Source of the DNA: Cynocephalus volans
Lineage: Eukaryota; Chordata; Mammalia; Dermoptera; Cynocephalidae
Assembly: GCF_027409185.1 (NCBI RefSeq)
Contig: NC_084474.1
Location: 95,573,861-95,637,860 of the forward strand
Length of the DNA: 64,000 nucleotides
Reading direction: 5' to 3'
The notes below the pieces were generated by a model. That model searched no databases and was not told the origin of the DNA. It saw nothing but the letters and a program-made list of their open reading frames with translations. Positions 23,901 through 34,612 of this stretch are shown here, piece by piece. Each line of letters opens with the position of its first letter. The first letter of the stretch is position 1. The position numbers and the translations under genes are program-made.

Positions 23901-26900
23901 ACGTGACCAGCATTTCTGATCTGTGCAGAGAGGTGTCCCATAAGCTGTGTCCCTGCTCCTCTTGAGGCCAGGTGCTGCCAGCTGCACATTTTGGACATGC
24001 CTCACTCTCCCAGGAGGGGCTGAAGCCCAAAGACAACCCTGCCTGGCAGTCAGTCCTAGCCCACCGTCCCCATACCTGCTGCAATTGATGACCACGTCCT
24101 CGGGCATGACCCTCCTCTTCAACATCCCCATCTTGGGGTGGTCGCCGCGGCCGCGGAACAGCCCAGGCGGCTCGGTCTTGAAATTGCCTATTTTTTCTCG
24201 GTGACCATCTAAAATACAGTAGCCAAACTCTTGCTGAAGTTTTTCTGCCTCTTCTTTTAGCTTCTGAGTTGAGGAGAAGGCACATGTACAGCAACATGGA
24301 GAGAAGAGAACACGCGTAAGTCCCCACAGCTTGCCCAGGGCATGCCCCACCTCGGCTGATGGGGCTGGAGCAGCGCAGGCCTGCAGGGGACATCACGGCC
24401 CAACCCCACCCCTGCACATGGCCTCAGACCCCAACAGCCACGCCAGATGAGGGGAGCGTGGTAGCCCCACGCGTAGGAGGAAAACTAAGGCGGGATGGGT
24501 TGGAGAATAAACCCTAACCCACTGTAACTGCCGGCTGAGGAGAGGGATCCATCACCCTTCCCCAAGCCCTGAGAAGCAGATGCTCGAGCAGCGGCAGCAT
24601 GGCGGCCTGGTGGCTTCTGCTGCGCTCAGGCAGAGGAACAACCCAAACTAAAGTGAGGCCGCACTGCGCCTCCCACGTCCTGCCCCTGGCCCACACGCCC
24701 GCCCACAGGTCCACTGGCATCGCTGACACTAGCTCACATGTCCTCTCTCTCCAACGGTGGACTTACTTTCCAATGCACTCTGGGTAAACTGAACTACAAT
24801 TTAAACCCACTTAAAGGCATGTAACTTGAGCATGTCTGAGCACTTGAGGCAGCAGCTCCCCAGGCCTTAGCCACCATCTGAGGACCCCCCGTACAAAAGC
24901 CCATGAGGAGCGGCTTTGTGAGGAAGGGCTTTGTGAGGAGGGGCTCTTCTAGGTCGAAGAACGGGGCTGCTGGCCCAGGCTGTAGGCCACTGGGCGAGGG
25001 CGCAGATGCACACGGCAGCCTGACCTGTCTCTCCTGCCAGGGCAGGGCCTTGCGGGCTGCAGCTTTGTCCACAAAGTATCTGTGGATCTCCGTGAAGTCA
25101 CACTTGTCCAGATGCTTGATGACTTCTCTCTCTTCTACTGTCATTTCCTGCACCAAAACCAGAGACACACGTGCTCTCATCACAGCTAATGCCACACGGC
25201 GTGGACGTCCCCCCAAGCTGGGGGCCCTTCTACAAGGACAACATGACACCCTGGAAGCAGGCAGAACAGGCTCTAGGTAGAGTGCCATGGCCACCTGCCT
25301 CCACCAGCCCCCTGCAGCCATCGGGCCAAGAGTGGCCCAGGTGGGCAGGACAGTGGTGGGCGAAGCCTGGGGACCCTGTGTGGAGGGTGAATGTGGAAGC
25401 ACGGGGCTCAGGACTAGTGTCTACTGCTCAGAGAAGAGTGGTTGTCCCAGCACAGCCCCTCAGGACCAAGGCCCCAGACACACCTAGTCTGAGCGCCACT
25501 CTCACCCTTGACATCCCAAATGCCACCCTGCATGGCACCAACAATCACACCCCTCCTCGGGTGAGGGCCCCTGTGCCCCATGCCATGCTCCAGGTGCAAA
25601 AGACCAGTGAGAAGCAATGCCCACTCCCCACTAGGAGAGCCTGCCCCCTGCCCCCAGAACGCCCACCAGTACAGCCCACCTCCCTCCCATTGGCCCCCCC
25701 CAAATAGAGCCCGCCTTCCACCCACAGACCCACCCACTAGAAAGCCCGCCTCCCGCCCACAGATCCTCCACCAGTAGAGCCCACCTCCTGCCCAGGGATC
25801 CCCAAACTAGGACAGCCTGCCTCCTGCCCACACCTCCCCACCAGGAGAGCCCACCTCCCATCCAGAGACCCCCCACTAGGACAACCCCCTCCCAGCCACA
25901 GACCCCCACCAGTACAGCCTGCATCCCACCGTCTCCCCCTCCCCTTTGTGAATGCAAGGGTGGGGCAGGGCACCCGAGGGCACCACTCTCCAAAAGCAAT
26001 TTCACATTTCAATAATAAAAATGGCTAAAACCTTTGATCCAATAATTCCATTTTTGAGATCCTATCCTAAATAAATTACCCACTATTAGTGCGATGATGA
26101 TAATTAACACCATTGGGGACAGTTGGAAATAGGATAAGTAATCCAGAAAGAGCTAAATAAATTACAATGAATTCATTCAGTACAACATTAAGAAACTCAT
26201 AAAGAAACTTGTCTTAGTCTCTGTGTGTTGCTATAACAAAATACCTGAAACTGGGTAATTTATAAGTAATAGAAATTTCTCACAGATCTGGAGACTGGGA
26301 AGTCTAAGATCGAGGTACCAGCATTTGGTGTCTGGTGAAGTCCCAGTCTCTGCTTCCAGGGTGGCGCCTTGAAGGCGTGTCCCTGCATGGGGGAGGGATG
26401 GCAGGCCAGCGCTAGCTCATCTCCTCCAGCCCCGGCGCAAGGCATCAATCGCACCCGTGAGGACGCAGTCTCTTACAGCTGCTGCACGGGGGATTAAGTT
26501 TCAACATGAATTTTGGATGCAAACATTCAAAGCACAGCGGAAAACAGTATGATGATTACACACGAACATGGAAAAATAAAAATTATAAAATGGTAGCTGG
26601 GAAAAAAACCACATTATACACATATGATCACAACTGTGCAGAAACTAACACCCATGAAAGCCAGAGTTTGGGAACACGAGACCCTGACACGAGGGGAGAA
26701 AGGCAGGACCACAGGACACAACCAAGAGCCCACGAAGAGGGGAGTGGATGACTGAAAGCGCACGGTCAACACTGCCAGCACCACCAGGAGCAAGCCGCCA
26801 GGCAAGAGCCAGGGACACAGCCACAGATATCACACCAACAGGGACCCCAGGAAGGAGACTAGGAGTCACACGAGTGTGGATGCAAAGACTAGTCCAGACT

Positions 26901-29900
26901 CATGTGTAACTCAAGTTTTAAAACTGAGAAAAGAAAAAATCTTAATGTAGCACCCTCATCTTCAAAGAGCTTCCCACCAAATGTGTTTTCCTGGGGTCAG
27001 AAAACGCCACCTTGGGCCCCTGCACTCCCGGCTTCTGAGAGCCCTGCCACTGTCCTTCCAGCTGGACCGGCAGTGAGGCCCAGCCCGCTGGGCTCCCCTC
27101 CCTCTGCCTGCCTCTCCACCTCCCGAGGGAAGCCACCAGGCAGGGAGATGTCTAGAGAGCTCCAGGCCATGCTGAGAAAGCAAGGGGGCCACTGAGAGCG
27201 TGAGAGGCCACGCAGACATAGCAGCCTAGTCACACAGCACAGTCCAGCTGCTGTGGCCACCCAGGGCGACATACCTTTCGCCAATCGCTGAAGAAGTTAT
27301 TTTGGAAAACTTCCTTTGTTGTATATTCATGATCCAACATTTTCCCATAAAAAGTGGCAACCTCTTCAGCTGCCAAGCTCAACTTCATGGGCTTTCCTGT
27401 AGACATGAGAAGACACACTGCTTCAGGGAACAGCCACAGGCTCACCCTCCAGCTGACACAAGCCTGTGACCTTAAATTACACTTCAGGATATATGGCCGG
27501 TCGTCTCCACATCTGTGGGCTCTGCATCCGCACATTCAACCAACCACGGAGTAAATATGTTCAAGAAAAGGAACAATAGGATAAAAAATAATATAAATTT
27601 AAAAATATTATAACGACTATTTATTTAATATTCACACTACTTGGGTATCATAAGTAATTCAGATGTGACTTAATGTATATTGGAGGATACATGTAGGTTC
27701 CATGCAGATTATTACCCATCTTATGAAAAGGGCTTGAGCATCCACGGGTTTTGGATCCATCAGGGGTGCTGGAATTAATCCCCCATGTATACTGAGGGAC
27801 GACTGTATTATGGTAAGAGCAAGGTGCTAGGTTTTTGTTTTTTAAATTCAGAAGCACACTCTAAATTGAGATTGATTACAGCGGCCGTGTGGAGTCAGCC
27901 GAGCGTCTCAGGAGGTCAACGACGTGGCAGGGCTCCAGCAGCTGCCGCCCTCACCTCCTCCCTCTGTCCACGCTTTATTTTGCTACTACGTTTGTATTAC
28001 AGGGAAATGCAATGTATGCGATTTTAACACACAAATTTCTACAATTACAAAAGCAAAATAAAAGTTAAAGCTTCAAAGCAGAAAGATGCAAATAACTTAA
28101 GGTGTAACCTTTAAATACCTTCAACTCTTTGCTCAGCTCTTTCCTACGTGTTACGCTAAAATCAGCATGATTTAAGAGACGGCCAAGGGCCAAGTGGGAG
28201 GCCAAGCAGGTGGCGTACAGCGCTAACGGGGGCGTGTGTGTTCCCCACGAAATTACTTCAACTGTATGTCTGAAAGTTTTTCATAACGAAATGTTGGAAA
28301 GATGCATGTGAATTAGTTAATGAGGAAAAAGGCACTCATGATTGGGCCAACCCCGTGGCGCACTCGGGAGAGTGCGGCGCTGGGAGCGCAGCAGCGCTCC
28401 CACCGCGGGTTCGGATCCTATATAGGGATGGCCGGTGCACTCACTGGCTGAGCGCGGTGTGGCCAGTCACAAAAAAAGACAAAAAAAAAAAAAAAAAAAA
28501 GGCATTCATGATAAACAGCAGCAATCCTTCCCCAAACCAGCTTCTCAGAGGGACAGAGGCCACAACATGGGCAGCACAGGCTGAGGTTCAGCTCCCGCAC
28601 CAGCACGCCTCGTGCCTGGGGTCACCTGCACAACGCTGCTCCCCCCAGGACTGTCCACGTGGCCTGCGCCAGCCGCCTGCCCAACCACCGTCAAAGCCCT
28701 GAGAGCCCCTGTAGCAGCTCTTTCTTCAGGAGCCACACAGTGTGGGCAGGCCTAAAAGCCCAGCAAGAAGTCTGTCCTCCAGGAACATACAGTCGAGCTC
28801 AAAGAAACAAGTTTTGAACCAAAAACTACATCAATGGAGTTCAACAATGTGAGTGTGAGCGTGACCCAGCAGGGTCCACAGGGAGGCCCAGAAACCTCCA
28901 GGAGCCCAGGGCTCCAAGAGCCCCAGTGAGAGTAGGGCTGGCAGAAGGCAGAGCGGCGTAGCCATGCGTGGCCATGGAGGCCAGTGAAGGCCTGTGCGTG
29001 TCTGCACGTTTCCACGTGTGCCTGTGAGTTTGTGTGTGCTGGCGTGCGAGCGCACACAAGCACTGCTAATGGCGTGGCCTGACCCTGGAGGAGAAGAGGT
29101 TTGCTTTTTTCAGAAGGATCCCTCCAGCAGAAACAAAGAACAGGTAAATTAGCAGCACAAGAATCAGGGAGACACTCCTGGGCACTGAGGTGGGAGGATG
29201 AGGTGGCTGCGAGGGCCAGGGGCCTGATTCTGGAGGCCGCTCAGTGCTCACTTCAACTACTGGTTCAGCATCTCATTAAGACATGCAAACTGTGACCAGG
29301 TAACCATTCCGTGCATGTGTGTACATACATGTGACACATGCACCACGTACACTCAAAATGCCATGGGAACAGAGAGACTTGACCCCCTCACCCGGAGGTG
29401 TGTCCTGGCTATGAACATGCCCAACTAACACAAACCCAAGAACACCTTGTGCAGGGCACAGCAGGAAGGCAGGGTGACAGGAGCCACCAGACACTGGCTC
29501 ACCCCACCCAGCGGGGCAAGCGTAAGGACAAACTTTACAAAGCCTGAAGGAACAGACGCTTCTGTGGGGACATCAGGTGGACTCCTGCACTGCTACTGCC
29601 CTCTGTGCCATCTGGGTCAGTCAACCAGAAGCCTTTGAATCCCAGACCAGGAAGGTGGGCTCTGCACACGGACCATTCATGTCTAACAATGAGCGTGGCA
29701 GCCACGCTCTGAGGACACCAGGAAGCAGCGGTAGCCCAGACACCAATGAGGGGCGCCCACACCCAGGGGTGAAGACGGAAGAGCTCCTGGACACAGGTCA
29801 CCAGCCCACAGCGAGGAGAGCCCTCGCACCCTCACCGTCGTAGAAGAAATGCACCCCATCAGGAAGGGGCTCATACGGGGGGGCGAAGTAGGGGCCCTTG

Positions 29901-31501
29901 TGCTCCAGCTGGGTCCACTTCACATCTTGGCTCTTCTCCTCCTCCCACCTGGAAAAACACGAGATGAGAGTGTGTCACTCTCACAATGCTGCATGACGCC
30001 ATGTGCCAGGCCTGAGCTGAGTCCTTCCTGCCTTCTCCCTCACTGACCCCTCCCCAAAGCTCCATACAGGTTAGCACCGTGGCCACCACCTTCGAGTCGA
30101 GGAAAACAAGACTGGCTTGAAGAGCAAGGTGAAGCGAAGGCGGGCAGGTGGCCATCCTGCCAGGGCGTGTGCCCACCAGGACTGAACCTGCTGACCTCAA
30201 CACCAGCGCCATGCACCTGGCCCACCTCCCCATCTGAACTGCCATGTGTGCTGCGAGTCACCACCTCGGGGTACAGGGGAGCCAGCTAAGTGGGAAAGGG
30301 CCAGGAAATGGGCCTCTCCTGGGCTGTGCCCCTTCAGCGTTGGCCTAGAATCCTTCGGGAGGTGGTGACAGGGTCTCACAGGACCCCTCCATGCTAAACA
30401 GAAAGCCTGTCTACGCTGGAGGAGCTCAGCAAGGGAGGACAGGTGGCCTGTGGGAAGAGGGGATGGCACAACAGCAGGGGACCGGGTGCATCCCACAGAG
30501 GAGCTGGGCACGTAGTAAAAGTCTGGGGCAGGGGACGGAGTTGCTGCGAGCATGAGGTCCTCAAGAAGGGCTAACTGTGGGTGTGGCTCCCTGCTGAGGT
30601 CCCTGCCCCATCTGCCCCCAATCTTCCTGAGACAGCATGTCATCCCCAGGGCATCCCCTCCCAGGTCTGAACTCTCATCTGTTCCCAGCCTCAGTCTCCA
30701 GGAGGCCTGCCCTGGGCCCATCAGCACACACCGCCCCCCAGCTGTCCCAGCTCCCAGAGACAGGCAGGGCATTTCTGCTGCATTGCCTGAGGCTAAACGG
30801 ATTTACTAACAGCACGTGAAAATACTGGGTTAGCAACAATCGATAACTAGAGAGAACTGACCAGTGGGAACTCCTACAGGACTTCCATGCATGGGAGGTT
30901 GTACACCCTCTAGACTCTTAGGAAACGGCCGACCTCTCATGCACAGACCTCCACCCTTCTGTGGCTATCCCAGCCCTGTACCTGCCACAGGGCTTCTTCC
31001 ACAAGCCCCCAGGAAGGTGCTTGGGAGCACTGATGGCCCCTCAGGTGAGGCTGGCTCCTAGTGCGCGACAAGTGACACTGAGTGCCCTGCATCCAACCAG
31101 GGGAACGGAAGCCGGTCTACAGACCACACACAGCAACGCCAGCTTTTCATAAAGTTCAAACCCAGACACTGCAGCGTGGAGGCCCAGGCACAGCCGCGCA
31201 AATGAAGCTTACCCCCAAATGCGGGAGGCTACCCCCAAGGGAGAGCACCCGGAGGCCGCTCACACACGTGCGCGCACGTCTCCGGCACCGCCCGCCCGAC
31301 TCCACGGAAGGACCAAGGACCGAGGCCGCGCAGGCCGTCCCGGGGCCCGGCCCCTCCCATCCCGGCCTTCCTGCCGCCCCTCGCGCTCCCCACGCCTTAC
31401 CGGGCTCGCAGCGTCGGGGCTCCCCGGGGTCGCGGGCGGGGCGTGTCTCCCAGCAGCGCACGCGCCGCGCCCCGGAGCCGCAGCAGCGGGACCGCGCTCA
31501 T
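14823..31501 (-). CDS. TOP1MT: TOP1MT, mitochondrial DNA topoisomerase I (gene span, mitochondrial isoform)
   Basis: Type IB topoisomerase that nicks one strand through a 3'-phosphotyrosine to relax mitochondrial DNA. Fourteen coding exons (listed separately) total 1782 bases, giving 593 residues; I recall 601 for human. Every junction has GT/AG and matching phase. Residues 1-33 form an Arg-rich presequence without acidic residues except one Asp. The core carries Arg316, Lys360, Arg418 and His460. A coiled linker (about 470-540) precedes catalytic Tyr551 in SKLNYLDPR. The spacings 44, 58, 42 and 91 equal those of nuclear TOP1 residues 488, 532, 590, 632 and 723. Oddities: Cys410 in [10 protein letters not shown] where the family has an acidic residue, and Ser448 in LSYSRANR instead of Asn. 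A second promoter and N-terminus lie upstream (37-43 kb). Confidence 0.95.
15464..15613 (-). CDS. TOP1MT: TOP1MT exon 13 with catalytic tyrosine
   Basis: Encodes the end of the coiled linker ([16 protein letters not shown]) and the active-site block [18 protein letters not shown], with Tyr551 as nucleophile. Donor TG|GTGCGT and acceptor TTGCCAG fit. Confidence 0.95.
15930..18890 (+). repeat. L1 ORF2/3'-UTR remnant in TOP1MT intron 12
   Basis: Long A-rich sequence with familiar L1 ORF2 phrases (CAATAGATGCAGAAAAAGGA near 16461; CAAATGACCCAGCAATTCTA near 18394), ending in an L1M-like 3' UTR (GCCAGGGGCTGGGGGAGGGC near 18714). It is antisense to TOP1MT. Reading frames are broken throughout. It is interrupted by a SINE dimer at 17433 and by a short foreign block near 16905-17010 that may be LTR-derived. 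Confidence 0.8.
17433..17613 (-). repeat. Dimeric tRNA-Ile-derived SINE inside the L1
   Basis: Reversed two-unit SINE with a T/A run at its left. The 17-base flanking duplication AACGTGAATAGAATTCT is perfect, so this is a young insertion. Confidence 0.9.
19118..19212 (-). CDS. TOP1MT: TOP1MT exon 12 (linker)
   Basis: Encodes [18 protein letters not shown] and onward to GDGASR, the charged coiled-coil linker between core and C-terminal domains. Consensus donor AAG|GTGAGT and acceptor TTTGCAG; phase 0 in, 2 out. Confidence 0.93.
19764..19891 (-). CDS. TOP1MT: TOP1MT exon 11 with active-site histidine
   Basis: Encodes [18 protein letters not shown] followed by [14 protein letters not shown]. 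His460 aligns with nuclear His632, which stabilises the transition state. Ser448 replaces the usual Asn of YNRANR. Confidence 0.95.
21612..21726 (-). CDS. TOP1MT: TOP1MT exon 10 with active-site arginine
   Basis: Encodes [18 protein letters not shown] then [15 protein letters not shown]. Arg418 corresponds to nuclear Arg590. Cys410 (LMCG) replaces an acidic residue, unusual for the family. Donor CG|GTGAGT, phase 1 out. Confidence 0.95.
21947..22015 (-). CDS. TOP1MT: TOP1MT exon 9
   Basis: Twenty-three codons, [20 protein letters not shown] followed by RLT, in the core domain. Acceptor TTTCTTTCAG and donor ACC|GTAAGT are both strong; phase 0 on both sides. Confidence 0.95.
22458..22643 (-). 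CDS. TOP1MT: TOP1MT exon 8 (core; Arg316 and Lys360)
   Basis: Encodes [28 protein letters not shown] and [18 protein letters not shown]. Arg316 and Lys360 correspond to nuclear Arg488 and Lys532, two of the catalytic residues. Donor CCT|GTGAGT. Confidence 0.96.
22819..22962 (-). CDS. TOP1MT: TOP1MT exon 7 (core)
   Basis: Encodes [20 protein letters not shown] then [15 protein letters not shown] and AVALYFIDK. Acceptor TTTATTTAG, donor AAG|GTGTGG; phase 0 both sides, 48 codons. Confidence 0.95.
23278..23422 (-). CDS. TOP1MT: TOP1MT exon 6 (core)
   Basis: Encodes [20 protein letters not shown] then [17 protein letters not shown] and [14 protein letters not shown]-contacting core sequence. Donor AAG|GTGCGG. 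Confidence 0.95.
24076..24263 (-). CDS. TOP1MT: TOP1MT exon 5 (core)
   Basis: Encodes [20 protein letters not shown], then [20 protein letters not shown] and [16 protein letters not shown], a hallmark of type IB enzymes. Acceptor CAACTCAG, donor CAG|GTATGG, phase 2 out. Confidence 0.96.
25025..25147 (-). CDS. TOP1MT: TOP1MT exon 4
   Basis: Encodes [20 protein letters not shown] then [17 protein letters not shown]; 41 codons, phase 0 both sides. The end WQERQ differs from the basic residues I recall in human TOP1MT, a surface helix. Confidence 0.95.
25635..25935 (+). repeat. Minisatellite in TOP1MT intron 3
   Basis: About seven imperfect copies of a C-rich unit of roughly 41 bases, built around CCACCAGTAGAGCCCACCTC and ending in CCCACAGACC-like text. 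It explains the stop-free Gly/Val/Trp-rich frames on the minus strand here. Confidence 0.8.
26213..26545 (-). mobile_element. MaLR-type LTR in TOP1MT intron 3
   Basis: Starts TGTCTTAGTCTCTGTGTGTT, then AACAAAATACCTGAAACTGG, and ends TTTCAACATGAATTTTGGAT, a familiar MST/MLT1-like LTR read backwards. It splits AT-rich L1-like sequence (26000-26212 and 26546-26650). Confidence 0.65.
27275..27396 (-). CDS. TOP1MT: TOP1MT exon 3
   Basis: Encodes [20 protein letters not shown] then [20 protein letters not shown], start of the core cap. Acceptor GTCTACAG, donor AAG|GTATGT; phase 1 in, 0 out. Confidence 0.96.
27495..27806 (-). mobile_element. Tigger/MER2-type DNA transposon remnant
   Basis: Its ends resemble the inverted repeat CAGTCGTCCCTCAGTAT (right end, minus strand), with internal CATCCACGGGTTTTGGATCC. 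Noncoding. It sits in TOP1MT intron 2. Confidence 0.7.
28345..28500 (+). repeat. Variant GC-rich tRNA-derived SINE
   Basis: Body GGCCAACCCCGTGGCGCACT, then GCGCTGGGAGCGCAGCAGCG, a different left unit from the other SINEs, followed by CTATATAGGGATGGCCGGTG and an A-tail. The flanks repeat AGGCAYTCATGAT, so it is a young insertion. The variant suggests a separate subfamily. Confidence 0.85.
29836..29948 (-). CDS. TOP1MT: TOP1MT exon 2, shared acceptor of both N-termini
   Basis: Encodes [20 protein letters not shown] then [17 protein letters not shown], start of the conserved core. The acceptor TTTTTCCAG leaves one G that completes the last codon of either upstream exon. Joined to 31401 it gives R-WEEE; joined to 37105 it gives RWRW-WEEE. 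Confidence 0.96.
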
Positions 31502-31700
31502 CCGCTCCGCTGCTCGCCCCCGCGCCGGGCCCCGCCCCGCCCACGGCATGACTCCACCCCGCACCGGCCCTGCCATCACGGGCTCCGCCCCCGCCATGGC
31601 CCCGCCCCGCCCCCGGAAGCGCGAACGGCCTCCCAAGCACAGAGCCCGGGGCTGGGTCAGGCGCCAGCTGCCTGTCCCCAGCGGTGCAGTGGGTGGGCTG
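31250..31700 (-). promoter_or_regulatory. TOP1MT: CpG-island promoter of the mitochondrial TOP1MT isoform
   Basis: GC- and CpG-dense block around the presequence exon, with a CCGGAAGC ETS-like site near 31612. Long frames on both strands are composition artefacts. Confidence 0.75.
31401..31501 (-). CDS. TOP1MT: TOP1MT exon 1, mitochondrial presequence
   Basis: From the ATG at 31499-31501: [20 protein letters not shown] then [13 protein letters not shown], ending CG|GTAAGG with phase 2. Rich in Arg, Ala and Leu with one Asp, as expected for mitochondrial import. The frame stays open upstream with other ATGs (such as MPWAG, better Kozak). The chosen start has C at -3 and A at +4, a weak context, so the true start is uncertain. 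Confidence 0.88.
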
Positions 31701-31701
31701 G

Positions 31702-32950
31702 GCGGCCCCCTGCCCCGCGGCTCTGCTCATGACTACGGCCCAGGGTGTCTTCCAGGTCCTCCCGGTCGATCCCCGGTTTCCCTGCCCTCTTGGTCCAGCG
31801 GTCCTCAGGCTGGAGAAGGCCGCCACATACAGTTCCCACAACCCTTGGGCCCTGAGCTGCCCTCCAGGATGCCCCGCAGGTTACACGCGCAGCCTAAGGA
31901 GCCCCTGCCCTGGGCTTGCACACAGGAGGTGCTCATCATTGCACTGCTCTCCCCCAGAGCCTCCCGAGGGCGGGGCACCCAGCAAGTCCTTCCTGAGTAC
32001 CTGCTCCCCATGCACACCAGGAGAAGACAACCTCAGGTTGCCGGGCGGGGGCAGGGGGGCCTTACCTCATCATACAGCAAGTCAAGCTACCTGAGTAGCA
32101 ATACATATCAAATCCCAGCACTTCCAGGACAGTAACGACAGAAACACCTGCCACCCAGCTCAACACAGCCCCTCTGAGGAGGTGACTGGACAACCATCAC
32201 TACAAGTCCCGAAAAATAATCACAGCTGACCAGCCCCTCACCGCAAGAAGACCAAAGACCCACACGCAAAGAGAAGCCTCCTTCCCCACGCTCACAGTCC
32301 CTGGGACGACGATGCTGGCCCAAGACAGAGCAGAATCCCGGCGTCCTCCCTGAGCAGCGAGGCCAAGCGGCAAAACCTCTAGACCAGCACTGGCCGTAGG
32401 CTCTGAGCCAGCAGCAGTCTGTACCAGCTCCATCTCTTGCAACTGCACAGCCTTGGTCTTCGACTATAAATGGGGATGTCAGGACTCGGGGAAGGAGATA
32501 AGTTCACACGTGTCCTTGCTTTTGCTGTGACCACTTGGTAAGAACACAGTGGAGACAGGCGGGAAAGGGGCCTGGCGACCCTCAGCGGCCCTCCTGGGGC
32601 CAGCAGCATGCTCAGTTTCCAATGACCGCTAGTGGCTGGAAGCGTGCACAGAGATGCACTGCAGTCCAGGATCCAGGACCCAGGCAGGCCTTGTGGGGAC
32701 CTGTCATCTAGAATGAGTGACACAGCTGATCACGGTGGACACACTGGGACGGCAGCAGCTGGCACTCCTAATAGCCGCCTCCTTCCAGGTGTGGTGGAAA
32801 GGTTGCCTGTATTATTTCTTACAATTGTTTCTACAAACCAAGAAGTAAATCCTAACACAGGTACTGTTCCTTCAACAGAGCCTGAGGCCAAGGTGTTTTC
32901 CAATTCAGATTCCTCAAGTTTTATAAAAGGCAATGTGGCAGGACAAAAAC
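31702..32950. other. Intronic stretch of the long TOP1MT transcript, no feature
   Basis: Single-copy-looking sequence between the CpG island and the L1 at 32950. Open frames on both strands have no recognisable domain. I see nothing else supportable. Confidence 0.4.
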
Positions 32951-33623
32951 CCTAAAATCTCTCAGTAGATGCAGAAAAAGCACTGACAAATTCCAACACC
33001 CTTTCCTGATAAACAGCAAAACAAAAGCCACCCAACAAACCAGGAATAGAAGGGAACTTCCACAACCTGATAAAAGACTTCAAAGAAAACCCCACGGCTA
33101 AGTTCATATGCAAATGAGCTCAGGACCTCATATCCTGCAATCAGGACCAAAGTGAGGATGTCCCCTCTCACCATCGCTAAGCAATCTCCTCGTACTGGAG
33201 GCTCTGACCAGGGCAGATCAGAAGGCAGATGCAGTAACGGGAATCCAGGTTGGAAAGGAGGGAAAGCATCTCTGCCAGCAGATGACATAGTCTTGTGTAT
33301 AGAAAATCACAAAGAATCCACAAAAAAACTATTAGAGCTAAGAAATGAATTCAGCAAAGCTGCAGGGTACAAGATCAATACAGAAACATCACCAAAAAGA
33401 AAATTAAGAAAACAATTCCAATTGCAATAGCATAAAAAACAAACAAAAAAATGAGCCATACATTTAACCAAGGTGAAAGACTTGTATGCTGAAAACTGTA
33501 AAACACTGTGGAAGCTGGAGACAACATGAACAAGTGGAAAGTCATGTATCAGAAGACTTCACACCGTTAAGGCAGCAACACTCCCTAAATGCATCTAAAA
33601 ATTCAACGCAACCCCCACTGCCT

Positions 33624-33998
33624 TGGATTGGATGTCCCTCCCAAACGTAATCTCCACTGTAACTTGAGGGTGGGAAATCCTATTATGGTAATCATAAAGG
33701 TGGGGCCTTCAAGAAGTGATTGGATTGTGAGGATCATGCCATGATGAATGGTTTGATGGTGTTCATGGGTGTGGTTCTGAGGGCTTAAGGAGAGTGCAAG
33801 AGTGTGCGCTCTCTCTCTGTGCTCTCTCTCTCTCTCTCTCTCCCCCCCCCCCCACCACCACCAAGGCCTTCACCCAACGTGTTTCCATGGACTTTGGACT
33901 TCTCAGCCTCCAAAACTGTAAGCAATAAATTTCATTTTCTACAAACTACCCAGTTCTGTGTATTTTGTTATAAGCAACATAAACAGACTAATACACCC
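33624..33998 (+). mobile_element. MaLR-type LTR inserted in the L1
   Basis: Begins near TTGGATTGGATGTCCCTCCC and ends AAGCAACATAAACAGACTAA, with an AATAAA-like signal (GCAATAAATTTC) shortly before. It carries a CT/C microsatellite at about 33810-33853. Same family as 48966 and 50083. Confidence 0.7.
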
Positions 33999-34612
33999 AC
34001 CAAAATCCCAGCTGGCATTTTTGCAGAAATTGACAACCTGATCCTAAAATTCATATGGAAATACAAGGGACCCTGAATAGCCAAAACAATCCTGAAAAAG
34101 AACAAAGTTGGAGAATTCACACTTCCTGATTTCAAAACTTCAAAGCTACAGTAATCACAACAGTGTGACACTGTCATAAGGATAAATCAACCAATTAATG
34201 AAGGAGAATGAGTCCAGAAGCAAAACCACATATCTACGGGAAACTGGCTTTGTCAATGGTGTCAGGCCACCCACTAGGGAATGAATGAGTTTTCAGCAAG
34301 TGGTGCTGGGCTACCCACATGCAGAGAATAAAGTCAGACCTCTTCCTCACGTCACATGCAAAAGGCAACTCAAGATGGATCAAAGACCTAAATGTAAGAG
34401 CTAGAAGTATAAAGCTCTTAGAAGAAAAACAGAGGTGTAAATCTTCATGACCCCAGATTAGATAACGGTTTTTAAAATACAACACCACAAGCACAAGCAA
34501 CAAGAAATAAAATAGATAGAATGGACTCCTCAAAGTTAAAATTTGCATGTTTCAAAGGACATCATCAAGAAAGCAAGAAGACAACCCAGGGAGAAAATGT
34601 TTATAAGTCATA

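Noticed and set aside
31082-32135. Plus-strand frames of 216 and 230 residues over the TOP1MT promoter
   Set aside because: They are antisense to the presequence exon inside a CpG island, with Arg/Pro-rich low-complexity text and no domain.
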